64,000 bases of DNA from Nocardia brasiliensis NBRC 14402 (GTDB taxonomy: Bacteria; Actinomycetota; Actinomycetes; Mycobacteriales; Mycobacteriaceae), in contig NZ_BAFT02000006.1 in the NCBI RefSeq assembly GCF_000308475.2, positions 1 to 64,000 on the forward strand, read 5' to 3'. The position numbers were made by a program, and so were the translations under genes. Below, piece by piece: positions 50,768 to 60,380 of this stretch; the stretch's first letter is position 1; the number at the start of each line of letters is the position of its first letter. The notes beneath the pieces are model-generated. The model was not told where the DNA came from. It did not search any database and was given only the letters and a program-made list of their open reading frames with translations.

Positions 50768-51270
50768 GTCGCGTCTCCGCGGTGCTGCGCGGCGATCCGG
50801 GTCAGCCGGGTCACCGTCTCCTCGGCGACCGGGAGATCGAGCGCGGAGATCTGTACCGCGCCCGCCGACGACGCGGTGGTCACGGTGACCGTGGCCAGGC
50901 CGAGCAGGCGCTCGAGCGGGCCGCGTTCGGTGTCGACGGTCTGCACCCGGGAGATCGGCGCGACCCGGCTCTCCTGGCTCAACCACCCGACCCGGGTGTA
51001 CACCGCCTCGTCGGTGACCTCCCAGCGGTGTACCGCGTACCGCCACCACGGCACCACCACGATGTTCAGCACGGCGAGCGCGAGCGTCACCAGGAACACC
51101 ACGAGTTGCCAGCCGCGATGGGCGGAGTCGAGCACCGCCCACACCAGTTGCGCCGCGAACGGCACCACCCAGGCGAGCACGGCCTGAACGGTCCACAGCA
51201 GTTTCGCCTTGGGACTGGGACGCCAGGCCGGATCGGCCATGATCGTGCGCGGCAACGACATGGGTGCCAT
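50764..51270 (-). CDS. PH-domain membrane protein (YdbS-like)
   Basis: The product is about 168 residues. Two membrane helices (about 25-47 and 55-75) precede one bPH2 domain: WEVTDEAVYTRVGWLSQESRVAPISRVQTVDTERG. It forms a two-gene operon with the triple-PH protein, whose start overlaps its stop (ATGA). The ATG at 51270 is used; ATG 51261 and ATG 51237 are alternatives. The longer open frame to 51423 has no sensible N-terminus. The divergent fbiC promoter follows. Confidence 0.85.
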   Translation of the reverse strand: MAPMSLPRTIMADPAWRPSPKAKLLWTVQAVLAWVVPFAAQLVWAVLDSAHRGWQLVVFLVTLALAVLNIVVVPWWRYAVHRWEVTDEAVYTRVGWLSQESRVAPISRVQTVDTERGPLERLLGLATVTVTTASSAGAVQISALDLPVAEETVTRLTRIAAQHRGDAT

Positions 51271-51459
51271 GGTTCCATGCCGGAGGCCGGATCGGCGTGC
51301 TACCGGAGCGGAATTGCCGCGTGGCACAGCCGTTGCCGCCCCCGTGACAGGAACTTGTCGGTGACCGGCAGCGGGTCCGGACGCCGGAATACTGTGATGC
51401 GGGGCGGGGTTGTCTTCGCTCAACGGCTTCGGAAGGAGACAGGTCCGGATGGTTAGCGC

Positions 51460-51552
51460 ATGATCGAAACCGTGACTGAGCGTAGCGAAGGAACCATAGG
51501 CACCGCACGACCCGCCGCGGTCGCCTCGAGCGTCAGCGAGGCCAAGCCGTGA
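51460..51552 (+). CDS. 30-codon leader ORF overlapping fbiC start
   Basis: ATG 51460 opens a 30-codon frame ([20 protein letters not shown]...) ending at TGA 51550-51552, which overlaps the fbiC GTG at 51549 (GTGA). A five-codon ORF before it (ATG 51449, with GGAAGGAG ten bases upstream) overlaps it by ATGA. Together they form a chain of overlapping starts and stops leading to fbiC. I cannot tell a regulatory leader from chance. Confidence 0.35.
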   Translation: MIETVTERSEGTIGTARPAAVASSVSEAKP

Positions 51553-54143
51553 CGGAACTGCCGAACCCGAGCATCCCCACTCCGCCGCCCTCCCCGTCGG
51601 CCATGCGGCGCGCGCTGCGCCGGGCGCGCGACGGCGTCACGCTGAACGTGGACGAGGCCGCGGTGCTGCTGCACGCCACCGGCGACGACCTGAAGGATCT
51701 GAGCGAGAGCGCGGCTCGGGTGCGCGACGCCGGGCTGGAATCGGCGGGACGGCCGAAGACGATCAGCTACTCGCGCAACGTCTTCATCCCGCTGACCAAG
51801 CTGTGCCGGGACAAGTGTCACTACTGCACCTTCGTCACCGTCCCGGGCAAGCTGCGCGCCGAGGGCAAGGGCATGTTCCTCGAGCCCGACGAGGTGCTCG
51901 ACATCGCGCGCCGCGGCGCCGCGCTCGGCTGCAAGGAAGCGCTCTTCACGCTGGGCGACCGCCCCGAGGACCGCTGGCCGGAGGCCGCGCAGTGGCTCGA
52001 CGAGCGTGGCTACGACTCGACGCTGGACTATCTGCGCGCCGTCTCGATCATGGTGCTCGAGGAAACCGGCCTGCTGCCGCACCTGAACCCGGGCGTGATG
52101 TCGTGGGAGGAGATCTCCCGGCTCAAGCCGGTCGCGCAGTCGATGGGCATGATGCTCGAGACCACCTCGACCCGCCTGTTCACCGAGAAAGGCAACTGCC
52201 ACTACGGCAGCCCGGACAAGGATCCGGCGGTCCGGCTGCGCGCCATCACCGACGCCGGCCGGCTCTCGGTGCCCTACACCACGGGCATCCTGGTCGGCAT
52301 CGGTGAATCGCTGCTGGAGCGGGCCGAGTCGATCATGGCGATCCGCAAGCAGCACAAGGCTTTCGGGCATATCCAGGAAGTCATCATCCAGAACTTCCGG
52401 GCCAAGGACGACACCGCGATGCGCGACGTGCCGGACGCGGGCATCGACGAGTTCCTCGCCACCATCGCGGTGACCAGGCTGCTGCTCGGCCCGGATGTGC
52501 CGGTGCAGGCGCCGCCGAACCTGGTGTCGCTCGAGGACTGTCTCGCGCTGATCGACGCGGGCATCGACGACTGGGGCGGCGTCTCGCCGGTCACGGTCGA
52601 TCACGTGAATCCGGAGCGGCCCTGGCCGAACCTGGACACGCTGCGCGAGATCACCGAAGCGGCCGGATACCAGCTGGTCGAGCGGACCTCCGCGCACCCG
52701 AAGTACGTGCGCGCGGGCAGCCCGTGGATCGATCCGCGGATCGGCGTGCACGTCGCGGCGCTGAGCGATCCGGAGACGGGCCTGGCGAACCCGGACGCGA
52801 TGCCGGTCGGCCTGCCCTGGCAGGAGCCGGACCAGTCCTGGGAGTCCGCGGGCCGGGTGGATCTCAACACCTCGATCGATACCGAGGGCCGCAACACCGA
52901 GAGCCGCAGTGATTCGGCGCTCGGCCAGGACGTGGTCGGCGCGTTCGGCGACTGGGACACCATCCGCGAACAGGCGCGCGACCTGGCCGTCGCGGCACCG
53001 GAACGGCTCGACTCCGACGTGCTCGCCGCGTTGCGCGCCGCCGAGCACGATCCGGCCGGGCTCAGCGACGCCGACTACCTGGCCTTGGCCACGGCCGACG
53101 GCGCGAACCTGGAGGCCGTCGCGGCGTTGGCCGATGAGCTGCGCCGGGCCGCGGTCGGCGACGACGTCACCTACGTGGTGAACCGGAACATCAACTTCAC
53201 CAACATCTGCTACACCGGTTGCCGGTTCTGCGCGTTCGCCCAGCGCAAGGGCGACGCGGACGCGTTCACGCTGAGCATGGACGAGGTCGCCGACCGGGCC
53301 TGGGAGGCGCACGTCGACGGTGCGACCGAGGTGTGCATGCAGGGCGGTATCGATCCCGACCTGCCGGTCACCGGCTACGCCGACATCGTGCGCGCGGTGA
53401 AGCAGCGGGTGCCCTCGATGCATGTGCACGCCTTCAGCCCGATGGAGATCGTGAACGGCGCGTCGCGCGGCGGGCAGAGCATCCGGGACTGGCTGGTCGC
53501 GCTGAAGGAGGCGGGCCTGGACACCATTCCGGGCACGGCCGCCGAGATCCTCGACGACGAGGTGCGCTGGGTGCTCACCAAGGGCAAGCTGCCCACCTCG
53601 GCGTGGATCGAGGTGATCACCACCGCGCATCAGATCGGGCTGCGCTCCAGTTCGACGATGATGTACGGGCACGTGGACAACCCGAAGCACTGGGTCGGGC
53701 ATCTGCGGGTGCTGCGCGGAATCCAGGACGAGACAGGCGGTTTCACCGAATTCGTGCTGCTGCCGTTCGTGCATCAGAGCGCCCCGCTGTACCTGGCCGG
53801 CGCGGCCAGGCCCGGGCCGACGAACCGGGACAATCGCGCCGCGCACGCGCTGGCCCGGATCATGCTGCACGGCCGGATCGACAACATCCAGACCAGCTGG
53901 GTGAAGCTCGGCACCACCGGAACCCGGGTCATGCTCAACAGCGGCGCCAATGACCTCGGCGGCACGCTGATGGAGGAGACGATCTCCCGGATGGCGGGCT
54001 CGCAGCACGGTTCGGCCAAGACCGTCGCGGAGCTGGTCGACATCGCCTCCGGGATCGGCCGTCCGGCCCGCGAGCGGACCACCACGTACGGCGTTCCGCA
54101 GCACAAGGTTTCGGCCCTGCCGTTGTCGGTGGGCTCGGCGTAG
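51549..54143 (+). CDS. fbiC: FO synthase FbiC (F420 cofactor biosynthesis)
   Basis: The product is 864 residues and fuses CofG and CofH. Each half has a radical-SAM CxxxCxxC motif: CRDKCHYC (Cys86, Cys90, Cys93) and CYTGCRFC (Cys554, Cys558, Cys561). The enzyme makes FO, the chromophore of F420, from tyrosine and 5-amino-6-ribitylamino-uracil. The fused form is normal for actinobacteria. Similarity to M. tuberculosis FbiC extends over the full length. The GTG at 51549 is used; an overlapping leader ORF precedes it. Confidence 0.97.
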   Translation: MTELPNPSIPTPPPSPSAMRRALRRARDGVTLNVDEAAVLLHATGDDLKDLSESAARVRDAGLESAGRPKTISYSRNVFIPLTKLCRDKCHYCTFVTVPGKLRAEGKGMFLEPDEVLDIARRGAALGCKEALFTLGDRPEDRWPEAAQWLDERGYDSTLDYLRAVSIMVLEETGLLPHLNPGVMSWEEISRLKPVAQSMGMMLETTSTRLFTEKGNCHYGSPDKDPAVRLRAITDAGRLSVPYTTGILVGIGESLLERAESIMAIRKQHKAFGHIQEVIIQNFRAKDDTAMRDVPDAGIDEFLATIAVTRLLLGPDVPVQAPPNLVSLEDCLALIDAGIDDWGGVSPVTVDHVNPERPWPNLDTLREITEAAGYQLVERTSAHPKYVRAGSPWIDPRIGVHVAALSDPETGLANPDAMPVGLPWQEPDQSWESAGRVDLNTSIDTEGRNTESRSDSALGQDVVGAFGDWDTIREQARDLAVAAPERLDSDVLAALRAAEHDPAGLSDADYLALATADGANLEAVAALADELRRAAVGDDVTYVVNRNINFTNICYTGCRFCAFAQRKGDADAFTLSMDEVADRAWEAHVDGATEVCMQGGIDPDLPVTGYADIVRAVKQRVPSMHVHAFSPMEIVNGASRGGQSIRDWLVALKEAGLDTIPGTAAEILDDEVRWVLTKGKLPTSAWIEVITTAHQIGLRSSSTMMYGHVDNPKHWVGHLRVLRGIQDETGGFTEFVLLPFVHQSAPLYLAGAARPGPTNRDNRAAHALARIMLHGRIDNIQTSWVKLGTTGTRVMLNSGANDLGGTLMEETISRMAGSQHGSAKTVAELVDIASGIGRPARERTTTYGVPQHKVSALPLSVGSA

Positions 54144-54379
54144 GCTGTTGCTGACGGCGCCCACCGGCGATATGCCGAGACCCGGTGTGGCGATCGAAGT
54201 CGGATCGTCGCCGATCCGCCGCAACCCGGCGGATCGGCCTGATCCGAGGGGGAACGGACCCGCTCCCACGTGGGACGGTTCGCCAGCGGCCCGGTCCGGC
54301 GGGTGGATTCGCGCACCAGCAGTGGCGTGCGGAACATCAGAAGTTAGGCAAGGCTGACCCGGAGTAGCGTGGGGTGTCC

Positions 54380-54407
54380 GGATAGTGTTTCGCTGGGCGG
54401 ACTATCC
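54380..54407. promoter_or_regulatory. inverted repeat in the fdxC leader
   Basis: GGATAGT (54380-54386) and ACTATCC (54401-54407) form a perfect 7-bp inverted repeat with a 14-base gap, 33 bases before the fdxC GTG. It could be an operator or an mRNA hairpin. The 296-base gap from fbiC to fdxC holds no other gene that I can see. Confidence 0.45.
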
Positions 54408-54439
54408 CCGCAAGGTGAGGACAGACTAGGAGAACGGCA

Positions 54440-54763
54440 GTGCCGTACATCATCGCTGAACCGTGCGTTGACGTGAAGGACAAGGCATGCATCGAGGAAT
54501 GCCCCGTGGACTGCATCTACGAGGGTGGTCGCATGCTGTACATCCATCCCGACGAATGCGTGGACTGTGGTGCATGTGAACCGGTGTGCCCGGTGGAGGC
54601 GATCTTCTACGAAGACGACACTCCGGACCAGTGGAGCGGATACGTGAACGCCAACGTCGACTTCTTCGACGAGCTCGGTTCGCCGGGCGGCGCCACCAAG
54701 GTCGGCAAGGTCGATTACGACCCGCCGTTCATCAAGGAACTCCCGCCGATGGCGAGCGAGTAG
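54440..54763 (+). CDS. fdxC: seven-iron ferredoxin FdxC
   Basis: The product is 107 residues. Cluster ligands are visible in CVDVKDKACIEECPVDCIYE (3Fe-4S plus one 4Fe-4S cysteine) and CVDCGACEPVCPVEAIFYED (4Fe-4S). This is the 7Fe-8S type of M. tuberculosis FdxA/FdxC, which delivers low-potential electrons to P450s or other oxidoreductases. The GTG at 54440 is used. DapC follows eight bases later on the same strand, matching the Rv1177-Rv1178 order. Confidence 0.94.
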   Translation: MPYIIAEPCVDVKDKACIEECPVDCIYEGGRMLYIHPDECVDCGACEPVCPVEAIFYEDDTPDQWSGYVNANVDFFDELGSPGGATKVGKVDYDPPFIKELPPMASE

Positions 54764-54770
54764 CTCTGCT

Positions 54771-55874
54771 GTGAGCACGCGTACCCGGGTCAGCAGCCTG
54801 CTTCCCGATTTTCCCTGGGACACCATCGCTTCGGCGAAGGCGAAGGCCGCGGCGCATCCCGGTGGCATCGTCGACCTGTCGGTCGGCACGCCGGTCGACC
54901 CGGTCGATCCGCTGATCCGCACCGCGTTGAACGCGGCGTCGGCGGTGCCCGGTTACCCCGCCACGCACGGCACGCCGGAACTGCGCGCGGCCGTGGTGGA
55001 CGCGCTGAAGCGGCGGTTCGGGATCACCGGGCTGGACGCGGCCGCCGTACTGCCGGTGATCGGCACCAAGGAGCTGATCGCCGGGCTGCCCCGGCTGCTC
55101 GGCCTCGGCGCGGCGGACCTGGTCGTCATTCCCGAGGTCGCGTACCCGACCTACGAGGTCGGCGCGTTGCTGGCCGGCGCGCAGATCGTGCGTGCCGACG
55201 GGCTCACCCAGCTCGGTCCGCGCACGCCCGCGCTGCTCTACGTGAATTCCCCGTCCAACCCGACGGGCCGCGTGCTCGGCGTCGAGCACCTGCGCAAGGT
55301 CGTCGAATTCGCCCGCGAGCGTGACGTGATCGTCGCCTCGGACGAGTGCTATCTCGGTCTCACCTGGGAAGGCCGCGCGGTCTCCATCCTCGACCCCGAG
55401 GTTTCCGGGGGCGACCACACGAATCTGCTTGCCGTGCATTCGCTGTCGAAGACCTCGAACCTGGCCAGCTACCGGGCCGGTTTCGTCGCGGGCGATCCCG
55501 CGCTGGTCGCCGAGCTGCTCGAGGTGCGCAAGCATTCCGGCCTGATGGTGCCGTACCCGATCCAGAGCGCGATGACCGCGGCGCTCGGTGACGACACGCA
55601 CGAGGCACAGCAGCGGGAGCGCTACCGTGCCCGCCGCGATGTGCTTCGGAAAGCGTTGGAAGCGGGCGGTTTCCGAGTCGACCACTCGGAAGCGGGTCTG
55701 TACCTGTGGTCCACTCGGGGCGAAGCATGCCGGACGACGCTGGACTGGCTGGCCGACCGCGGCATTCTGGCCGCGCCCGGTGATTTCTACGGGCCGGCCG
55801 GTGCGGAGCACGTCCGCATCGCGCTCACCGCCACCGACGCGCGCATCGCCGCCGCCGTCGAGCGACTGAGCTAG
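54771..55874 (+). CDS. dapC: succinyldiaminopimelate transaminase
   Basis: The product is 367 residues of the fold-type I aminotransferase family. Landmarks are VIGTKELIAGLPRLLGLG, YVNSPSNPTGRVLG and the PLP lysine in HSLSKTSNLASYRAGF. DapC makes N-succinyl-LL-2,6-diaminopimelate on the lysine and peptidoglycan pathway. The assignment follows Rv1178 position and family length, and the distal dapD gene at the window end supports the pathway. The GTG at 54771 follows fdxC by eight bases. The CTAG palindrome overlaps its stop codon. Confidence 0.9.
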   Translation: MSTRTRVSSLLPDFPWDTIASAKAKAAAHPGGIVDLSVGTPVDPVDPLIRTALNAASAVPGYPATHGTPELRAAVVDALKRRFGITGLDAAAVLPVIGTKELIAGLPRLLGLGAADLVVIPEVAYPTYEVGALLAGAQIVRADGLTQLGPRTPALLYVNSPSNPTGRVLGVEHLRKVVEFARERDVIVASDECYLGLTWEGRAVSILDPEVSGGDHTNLLAVHSLSKTSNLASYRAGFVAGDPALVAELLEVRKHSGLMVPYPIQSAMTAALGDDTHEAQQRERYRARRDVLRKALEAGGFRVDHSEAGLYLWSTRGEACRTTLDWLADRGILAAPGDFYGPAGAEHVRIALTATDARIAAAVERLS

Positions 55875-55943
55875 GCCCTGTCTCGAAGTCCCATCCAGCG
55901 CCTCCACGGTCCAGCATCCGGCCGGGCTTCGAGCAGGGCCTAG
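55871..55943. repeat. CTAG-bounded palindromic repeat, copy 2
   Basis: The element runs from CTAGGCCCTGTCTCGAAG to CTTCGAGCAGGGCCTAG and contains CCCATCCAGCGCCTCCACGG, closely matching the copy at 25031-25092. It starts at the dapC stop, exactly as copy 1 starts after the AraC stop. The right arm differs by a short deletion and an added interior segment. Confidence 0.75.
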
Positions 55944-56008
55944 CCGACACGCAGCCGGGTGCGCGCCGCAAGCGCCGTCGGCGAGCCGGGACGGCGCTAG
56001 CCTGAACT

Positions 56009-57652
56009 ATGGACGCTGTCACGGTTGTCCCTATTCCTGCCAACGAGCCGGTGCACTCGTACGCACCCGGCAGCCGCGAGCGCGAGCTGCTGGTCGCAAA
56101 GTTGGCCGAGATCGCCGCCGACACCGCCGAGGTGCCGCTGGTGATCGGCGGCAAGTACCGGCCCGGCAGCGGCGCGCGACACGAGATCGTCGCGCCGCAT
56201 CGGCACCGGCATGTGCTGGGGACCTACACCGACACCACACGATCCGAGGCGCACGGCGCGATCGACGCCGCGACCGCGGCCGCGCCGGACTGGCGGGCAT
56301 TGCCGTTCGACGAGCGCGCGGCGATCTTCCTGCGTGCTGCCGATCTGCTCGCCGGTCCGTGGCGGGAGACGGTGGCCGCCGCGACCATGCTCGGGCAATC
56401 GAAATCGGCGCAGCAGGCCGAGATCGACGCGCCGTGCGAGCTGGTGGACTTCTGGCGGTTCAACGTGGCGTTCGCGCGCCAGATCATGACCCAGCAGCCG
56501 GAGTCGAGTCCCGGGGTGTGGAACCGGCTGGACTACCGGCCGCTGGAAGGGTTCGTCTACGCGATCACCCCGTTCAATTTCACCGCGATCGCGGGCAACC
56601 TGCCCACCGCACCCGCGCTGATGGGCAACACGGTGGTGTGGAAGCCCTCGCCGACCCAGACCTTGTCGGCGTTCTACACGATGCGGCTGCTGGAGGCGGC
56701 GGGCCTGCCGCCCGGGGTGATCAATATGGTGACCGGCGACGGCCGGGACCTGTCCGAGGTGGCGCTGGCCGACCCGCGGCTCGCCGGCATCCACTTCACC
56801 GGCTCCACCAAGACCTTTCAGCACCTCTGGCAGCAGGTCGGGGCGAATCTCGGCCGCTACCACGGATACCCACGACTGGTCGGCGAGACCGGCGGCAAGG
56901 ACTTCGTCGTGGCGCATCCCTCGGCGGACCCGGACGCGTTGCGGGCAGCGCTGATTCGCGGTGCCTACGAATACCAGGGGCAGAAGTGTTCCGCGGCGTC
57001 GCGCGCCTATGTCCCGCGCTCGGTCTGGCAGGCGATGGGCGACGACTTCCTGCAGCAGACCGACGAGCTGACCTACGGGGACGTCGCCGATCTGTCCAAT
57101 TTCGGTGGCGCGCTGATCGATCGGCGCGCGTTCGATAAGAATGTCGCGGCGATCGAGCGGGCCAGGGCGGCGGGGTTGACCATCCCGGTCGGCGGCGCCT
57201 GGGACGACAGCGAAGGCTGGTTCGTCCGCCCGACGGTGTTGCTGGCCGACGACCCGCGCGACGAGTCCTTCGCCACCGAGTATTTCGGCCCGATCCTGTC
57301 GGTGCACGTCTACGACGATGCCGAACCCGGTGCGTTCGCGGCGATCCTGGCCGAGGCCGAATCGGCCGCGCCCTACGCGCTGACCGGCGCGGTGTTCGCC
57401 CAGGACCGCCAGGCGATCGAACAGGCCGGTGCGGCACTGCGTTTCGCGGCGGGCAATTTCTACATCAACGACAAGCCGACGGGTGCGGTGGTCGGGCAGC
57501 AGCCCTTCGGCGGTGCGCGGGCTTCGGGCACCGACGACAAGGCGGGCTCGCCGCTGAATCTGCTGCGCTGGGTGGCGCCGCGCACGATCAAGGAGACCTT
57601 CGTGCCGCCCACCGGATACCGCTATCCGCATATGGACTCGGACCCGGCGTGA
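56009..57652 (+). CDS. pruA: L-glutamate gamma-semialdehyde dehydrogenase
   Basis: The product is 547 residues of the ALDH4 type. The catalytic cysteine is Cys327 in EYQGQKCSAASRAYV, and the general-base region is LVGETGGKDFVVAHPSADPD. The cofactor-binding ITPFNFTAIAGNLPTAPALMGNTVVWKPSP precedes it. It oxidises P5C-derived glutamate semialdehyde to glutamate with NAD in proline breakdown. The ATG at 56009 is used. PutA overlaps its stop by four bases, so the two steps are cotranslated, like Rv1187-Rv1188. Confidence 0.96.
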   Translation: MDAVTVVPIPANEPVHSYAPGSRERELLVAKLAEIAADTAEVPLVIGGKYRPGSGARHEIVAPHRHRHVLGTYTDTTRSEAHGAIDAATAAAPDWRALPFDERAAIFLRAADLLAGPWRETVAAATMLGQSKSAQQAEIDAPCELVDFWRFNVAFARQIMTQQPESSPGVWNRLDYRPLEGFVYAITPFNFTAIAGNLPTAPALMGNTVVWKPSPTQTLSAFYTMRLLEAAGLPPGVINMVTGDGRDLSEVALADPRLAGIHFTGSTKTFQHLWQQVGANLGRYHGYPRLVGETGGKDFVVAHPSADPDALRAALIRGAYEYQGQKCSAASRAYVPRSVWQAMGDDFLQQTDELTYGDVADLSNFGGALIDRRAFDKNVAAIERARAAGLTIPVGGAWDDSEGWFVRPTVLLADDPRDESFATEYFGPILSVHVYDDAEPGAFAAILAEAESAAPYALTGAVFAQDRQAIEQAGAALRFAAGNFYINDKPTGAVVGQQPFGGARASGTDDKAGSPLNLLRWVAPRTIKETFVPPTGYRYPHMDSDPA

Positions 57653-58605
57653 ATCCGCTGCGGCCGGTCATCCTTGCGGCGGCAGAATCGTCGCGGTTGC
57701 GGCGCGCGGTCACCGGGCTGCCGGTGACCGCGGGCATCGTCCGGCGGTTCGTCGCAGGAGAGACCAGGGCCGAGCTCATCGAGGTGGCGCGGGCGCTGCT
57801 CGGCAGCGGCCGGATGGTCAGCGTGGACTTTCTGGGGGAGAACACCACCGACCGGGCGCAGGCCGATGCCACGGTGGCCGAGTATCTTTCGTTGATCGCG
57901 GAGCTGTCCGCGCTGAAACGACCGGCGCTGCCCGGGATCACGGCACCGCCGGTCGAGGTCTCGGTGAAGTTGTCCGCGCTCGGCCAGGCCCTGCCGGACG
58001 ACGGTCCCGCGGTGGCCACCGCGAACCTGCGGGCCCTGTGTGCCGCGGCCGCGCGGGCCGAGGTCTGGGTCACCGTCGACGCCGAGGACCACACCACCAC
58101 CGCGGACACCTTGGCGACCGTGTCCGAGCTGCGTGCGGAATTTCCTTGGCTCGGCGCGGTTTTGCAGGCCTACCTGCATCGTGCCGAGACGGACTGCCGG
58201 TCGCTGTCGGGTCCGGATTCGCGTATCCGCCTGTGCAAAGGCGCATATCGCGAACCCGCCGAGGTTGCCTTCCAGCGTGCACCCGAGGTGACCGACTCCT
58301 ACCTGCGCTGCCTCGAGGTGCTGATGCGGGGCGCGGGCTACCCGATGGTCGCCACGCACGATCCGGTGCCGATCGTCGCCGCCGAGCAGCTCGTCCGCGA
58401 AACCAACCGCGGCCCAGATCGATTCGAGCACCAGATGCTGTACGGAGTGCGCGACGCGGAGCAGCGCAGGCTGGCCGCCGCGGGTACGGCCGTTCGGGTC
58501 TATGTCCCGTACGGCAGTCAGTGGTACGGCTATTTGACCCGCCGGCTGGCCGAGCGCCCGGCCAATCTCACCTTCTTCTTCCGTGCCTTGGTGCGTAAGT
58601 CGTGA
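57649..58605 (+). CDS. putA: proline dehydrogenase
   Basis: The product is 318 residues with a TIM-barrel FAD fold. Signature regions include VSVKLSALGQALPDD, VTVDAEDHTTTADTL, IRLCKGAYREP and VYVPYGSQWYGYLTRRLAERP. It oxidises proline to P5C and passes electrons to the respiratory chain. The GTG at 57649 overlaps pruA by four bases, giving a two-gene operon. It is the single-domain enzyme, unlike the fused PutA of enterobacteria. A strong hairpin follows. Confidence 0.95.
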   Translation: MNPLRPVILAAAESSRLRRAVTGLPVTAGIVRRFVAGETRAELIEVARALLGSGRMVSVDFLGENTTDRAQADATVAEYLSLIAELSALKRPALPGITAPPVEVSVKLSALGQALPDDGPAVATANLRALCAAAARAEVWVTVDAEDHTTTADTLATVSELRAEFPWLGAVLQAYLHRAETDCRSLSGPDSRIRLCKGAYREPAEVAFQRAPEVTDSYLRCLEVLMRGAGYPMVATHDPVPIVAAEQLVRETNRGPDRFEHQMLYGVRDAEQRRLAAAGTAVRVYVPYGSQWYGYLTRRLAERPANLTFFFRALVRKS

Positions 58606-58610
58606 AATGC

Positions 58611-58640
58611 CGGTGGGCAGGACTTCTGTCCTGCCCACCG
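58611..58640. terminator. terminator between putA and the first MpaB gene
   Basis: CGGTGGGCAGGAC (58611-58623) pairs perfectly with GTCCTGCCCACCG (58628-58640) across a 4-base loop, five bases after the putA stop. It is the strongest simple hairpin in the window and can act for the convergent MpaB gene as well. Confidence 0.85.
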
Positions 58641-58669
58641 ATCCGCTGGTGTCCCTTTTCCGAAAGTCC

Positions 58670-59542
58670 CTACACCAGTGGCTTTCCGAGGCGCATCCGC
58701 CTGCGCAGATCGAACAGGTAGGCGTTCAACGGAAATAGTCGCGCCTGTTTCGGCAACCGGTTGTGCACCAGGGAGATACCCCGTAGCAGCTGGTCGAATC
58801 GGCGTTGATCGCGCTCGGTCCACGTCATCCGCATCTCGTCGCGCACGTGCTGGGGCAGCAGTCCGGCCACGACGAAGCGCTGCAGCCGTGCGAAGGTGAA
58901 TCGCACCGGCAGCGGCATCATCCGGAGGTCGATGAGGTCGTCGAAGTAGGCGCGCAGCGCGGGTTCGATCCGGTACTGCACCAGGTTCTCCGCCCACCAC
59001 GCGAGGAAGGTCGCTCGGTCGGCGGGCCACATCTCGGGTCGCATCTGCAGCGTCGTGCCGAGCCGGGCGCAGTACTGATAGAGCGCTTCGGCCTCCGACG
59101 GCGCGAGCGGGCCGTGCATCCTCGTGTAGAGGTCGTCGAGGCCCCAATAGATCGTGCCCGCCACCCAGAGCTGCAACTTCGGATCGAAAGCGTTGTACTT
59201 CACCGGGCTCTGGGCGCTGGACCGAACCGGCCGATGCGACTGATTGACCGCCTCGCGGTAGGCCGCGCGTTCCTCGTCGGAGCCCATCGTCGCGACGGCG
59301 ATATAGGTGAGCGTGGTGCGCAGCCGCTTCACCGGATGCAGGGTCACTTTGCCGCTGTCCACCGTGCTCTCCAGCACGCCGCGACCGACCGGGCGCAGGC
59401 TCAGCTGCATGATCACGTTGGCGGTGCCGCCGAGAAAGGCCGCGACGCCGTCCAGGTACGGCTGGACCGTTTCGGGCGTGAGTGGTTCGAAGGGGTGGGC
59501 CTCGTCCGGCTCGGGCTCGGCGGCGCGTAGCGGTGCGGTCAT
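58670..59542 (-). CDS. MpaB-type (DUF2236) oxygenase, paralogue 1
   Basis: The product is 290 residues. It has the DUF2236 features: NVIMQLSLRPVGRGVLESTV near residue 40, HPVKRLRTTLTYIAVATMGS, and a Lys/His-rich SHRPVRSSAQSPVKYNAFDP, followed by LQLWVAGTIYWGLDDLYTRMHG. The His residues of this family bind haem; latex-clearing protein Lcp and fungal MpaB belong here. The substrate is probably a lipid, polyisoprenoid or mycophenolate-like chain. It is highly similar to paralogue 2 at 61210. A shared 29-bp palindrome sits 49 bases before its start. ATG 59542 is used. Confidence 0.88.
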   Translation of the reverse strand: MTAPLRAAEPEPDEAHPFEPLTPETVQPYLDGVAAFLGGTANVIMQLSLRPVGRGVLESTVDSGKVTLHPVKRLRTTLTYIAVATMGSDEERAAYREAVNQSHRPVRSSAQSPVKYNAFDPKLQLWVAGTIYWGLDDLYTRMHGPLAPSEAEALYQYCARLGTTLQMRPEMWPADRATFLAWWAENLVQYRIEPALRAYFDDLIDLRMMPLPVRFTFARLQRFVVAGLLPQHVRDEMRMTWTERDQRRFDQLLRGISLVHNRLPKQARLFPLNAYLFDLRRRMRLGKPLV

Positions 59543-59590
59543 CGTCGACCTCGTCTTTCTGTGTCCGCCGACGCGGAGCGCCTGCGTACG

Positions 59591-59619
59591 ATGAGAAGAT
59601 TCTTATCTCACCTTCTCAT
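59591..59619. promoter_or_regulatory. operator copy A, MpaB/TetR intergenic region
   Basis: ATGAGAAG (59591-59598) and CTTCTCAT (59612-59619) form a perfect 8-bp inverted repeat with a 13-base spacer. The other MpaB gene has the same 29-bp design at 62081-62109, so a common regulator, most simply the TetR protein encoded next door, is inferred. Confidence 0.7.
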
Positions 59620-59713
59620 TGCCTCGGCGGGGTGTCAACGGTGCCGCGGCTACGATTGCTTCGCTGCGATGCTTTATGCATCATCGTTTCATCGACGGGG
59701 CTAGGGTGGGGGA

Positions 59714-60346
59714 ATGGCGAAGTTGACCAAACTCCTGCCGCGGATTCGGAGCGCGGGTCCGGAGGACCGCAACCAAACGCGCGTGCTCGACGCCGCGCTG
59801 CTGGCCTTTCTGGACTTCGGCATCAAGCGCACCAGCATGGTCGAGGTGGCGCGGCGCTGCGGCCTCTCGCTCGCCACGCTGTACCGGCGCTTCGCCAGCA
59901 AGTCGGACCTGATCGAGGCGGTCGGGTTGCGGCAGACCCGGGAATTCGTCGAACAGGTCGACGCGGCGTTGCAGCAACAGGTCGATCGGGACGCGTCCGC
60001 GCAGGAACAGATCGTCGAGCTCTTCGCCGCGTTCATCACGGGCCTGCGGGACAACCAGCTCGTGCATCGGCTGCTGGCCACGGAACCCGAGCTGGTCCTG
60101 CCCTTTCTGACCGTCAAGGGCGCGCCGATCATCGAACTCGGCCGGGATTACCTGGCCGAGTTCATCACTCGGCTACAGCGCGAGGGCAAGCTGCCCGAAT
60201 ACGATCCCGAACCGCTGGCGGAGATGATCGCGCGCACCGCGCTGTCGCTGGCGCTGACACCCCAGACGGTCATCCCGCTGCACGACGACGCCGCGATCCG
60301 GCAGTTCGCCCGCGATCACGTGGTGGTGTCGTTCCGCGTACCGTGA
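59714..60346 (+). CDS. TetR-family transcriptional regulator
   Basis: The product is 210 residues. The N-terminal helix-turn-helix is typical: ALLAFLDFGIKRTSMVEVARRCGLSLATLYRRFASKSDLIEAV. The C-terminal 130 residues form a helical ligand domain with no specific family signature. It is divergent from MpaB paralogue 1 and stands 800 bases from paralogue 2. Paired palindromes upstream of both MpaB genes suggest they are its targets. ATG 59714 is used. TetR proteins usually release DNA on binding a hydrophobic ligand. Confidence 0.9.
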   Translation: MAKLTKLLPRIRSAGPEDRNQTRVLDAALLAFLDFGIKRTSMVEVARRCGLSLATLYRRFASKSDLIEAVGLRQTREFVEQVDAALQQQVDRDASAQEQIVELFAAFITGLRDNQLVHRLLATEPELVLPFLTVKGAPIIELGRDYLAEFITRLQREGKLPEYDPEPLAEMIARTALSLALTPQTVIPLHDDAAIRQFARDHVVVSFRVP

Positions 60347-60380
60347 TCCGGGTGCGGACGCGAACCTGTTGTGGTGCAGA

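Noticed and set aside
51453..54269. 938-codon open frame opposite fbiC
   Set aside because: Shadow frame with Arg/His/Gly-rich translation and no motif; FbiC on the plus strand is full length with both radical-SAM motifs.
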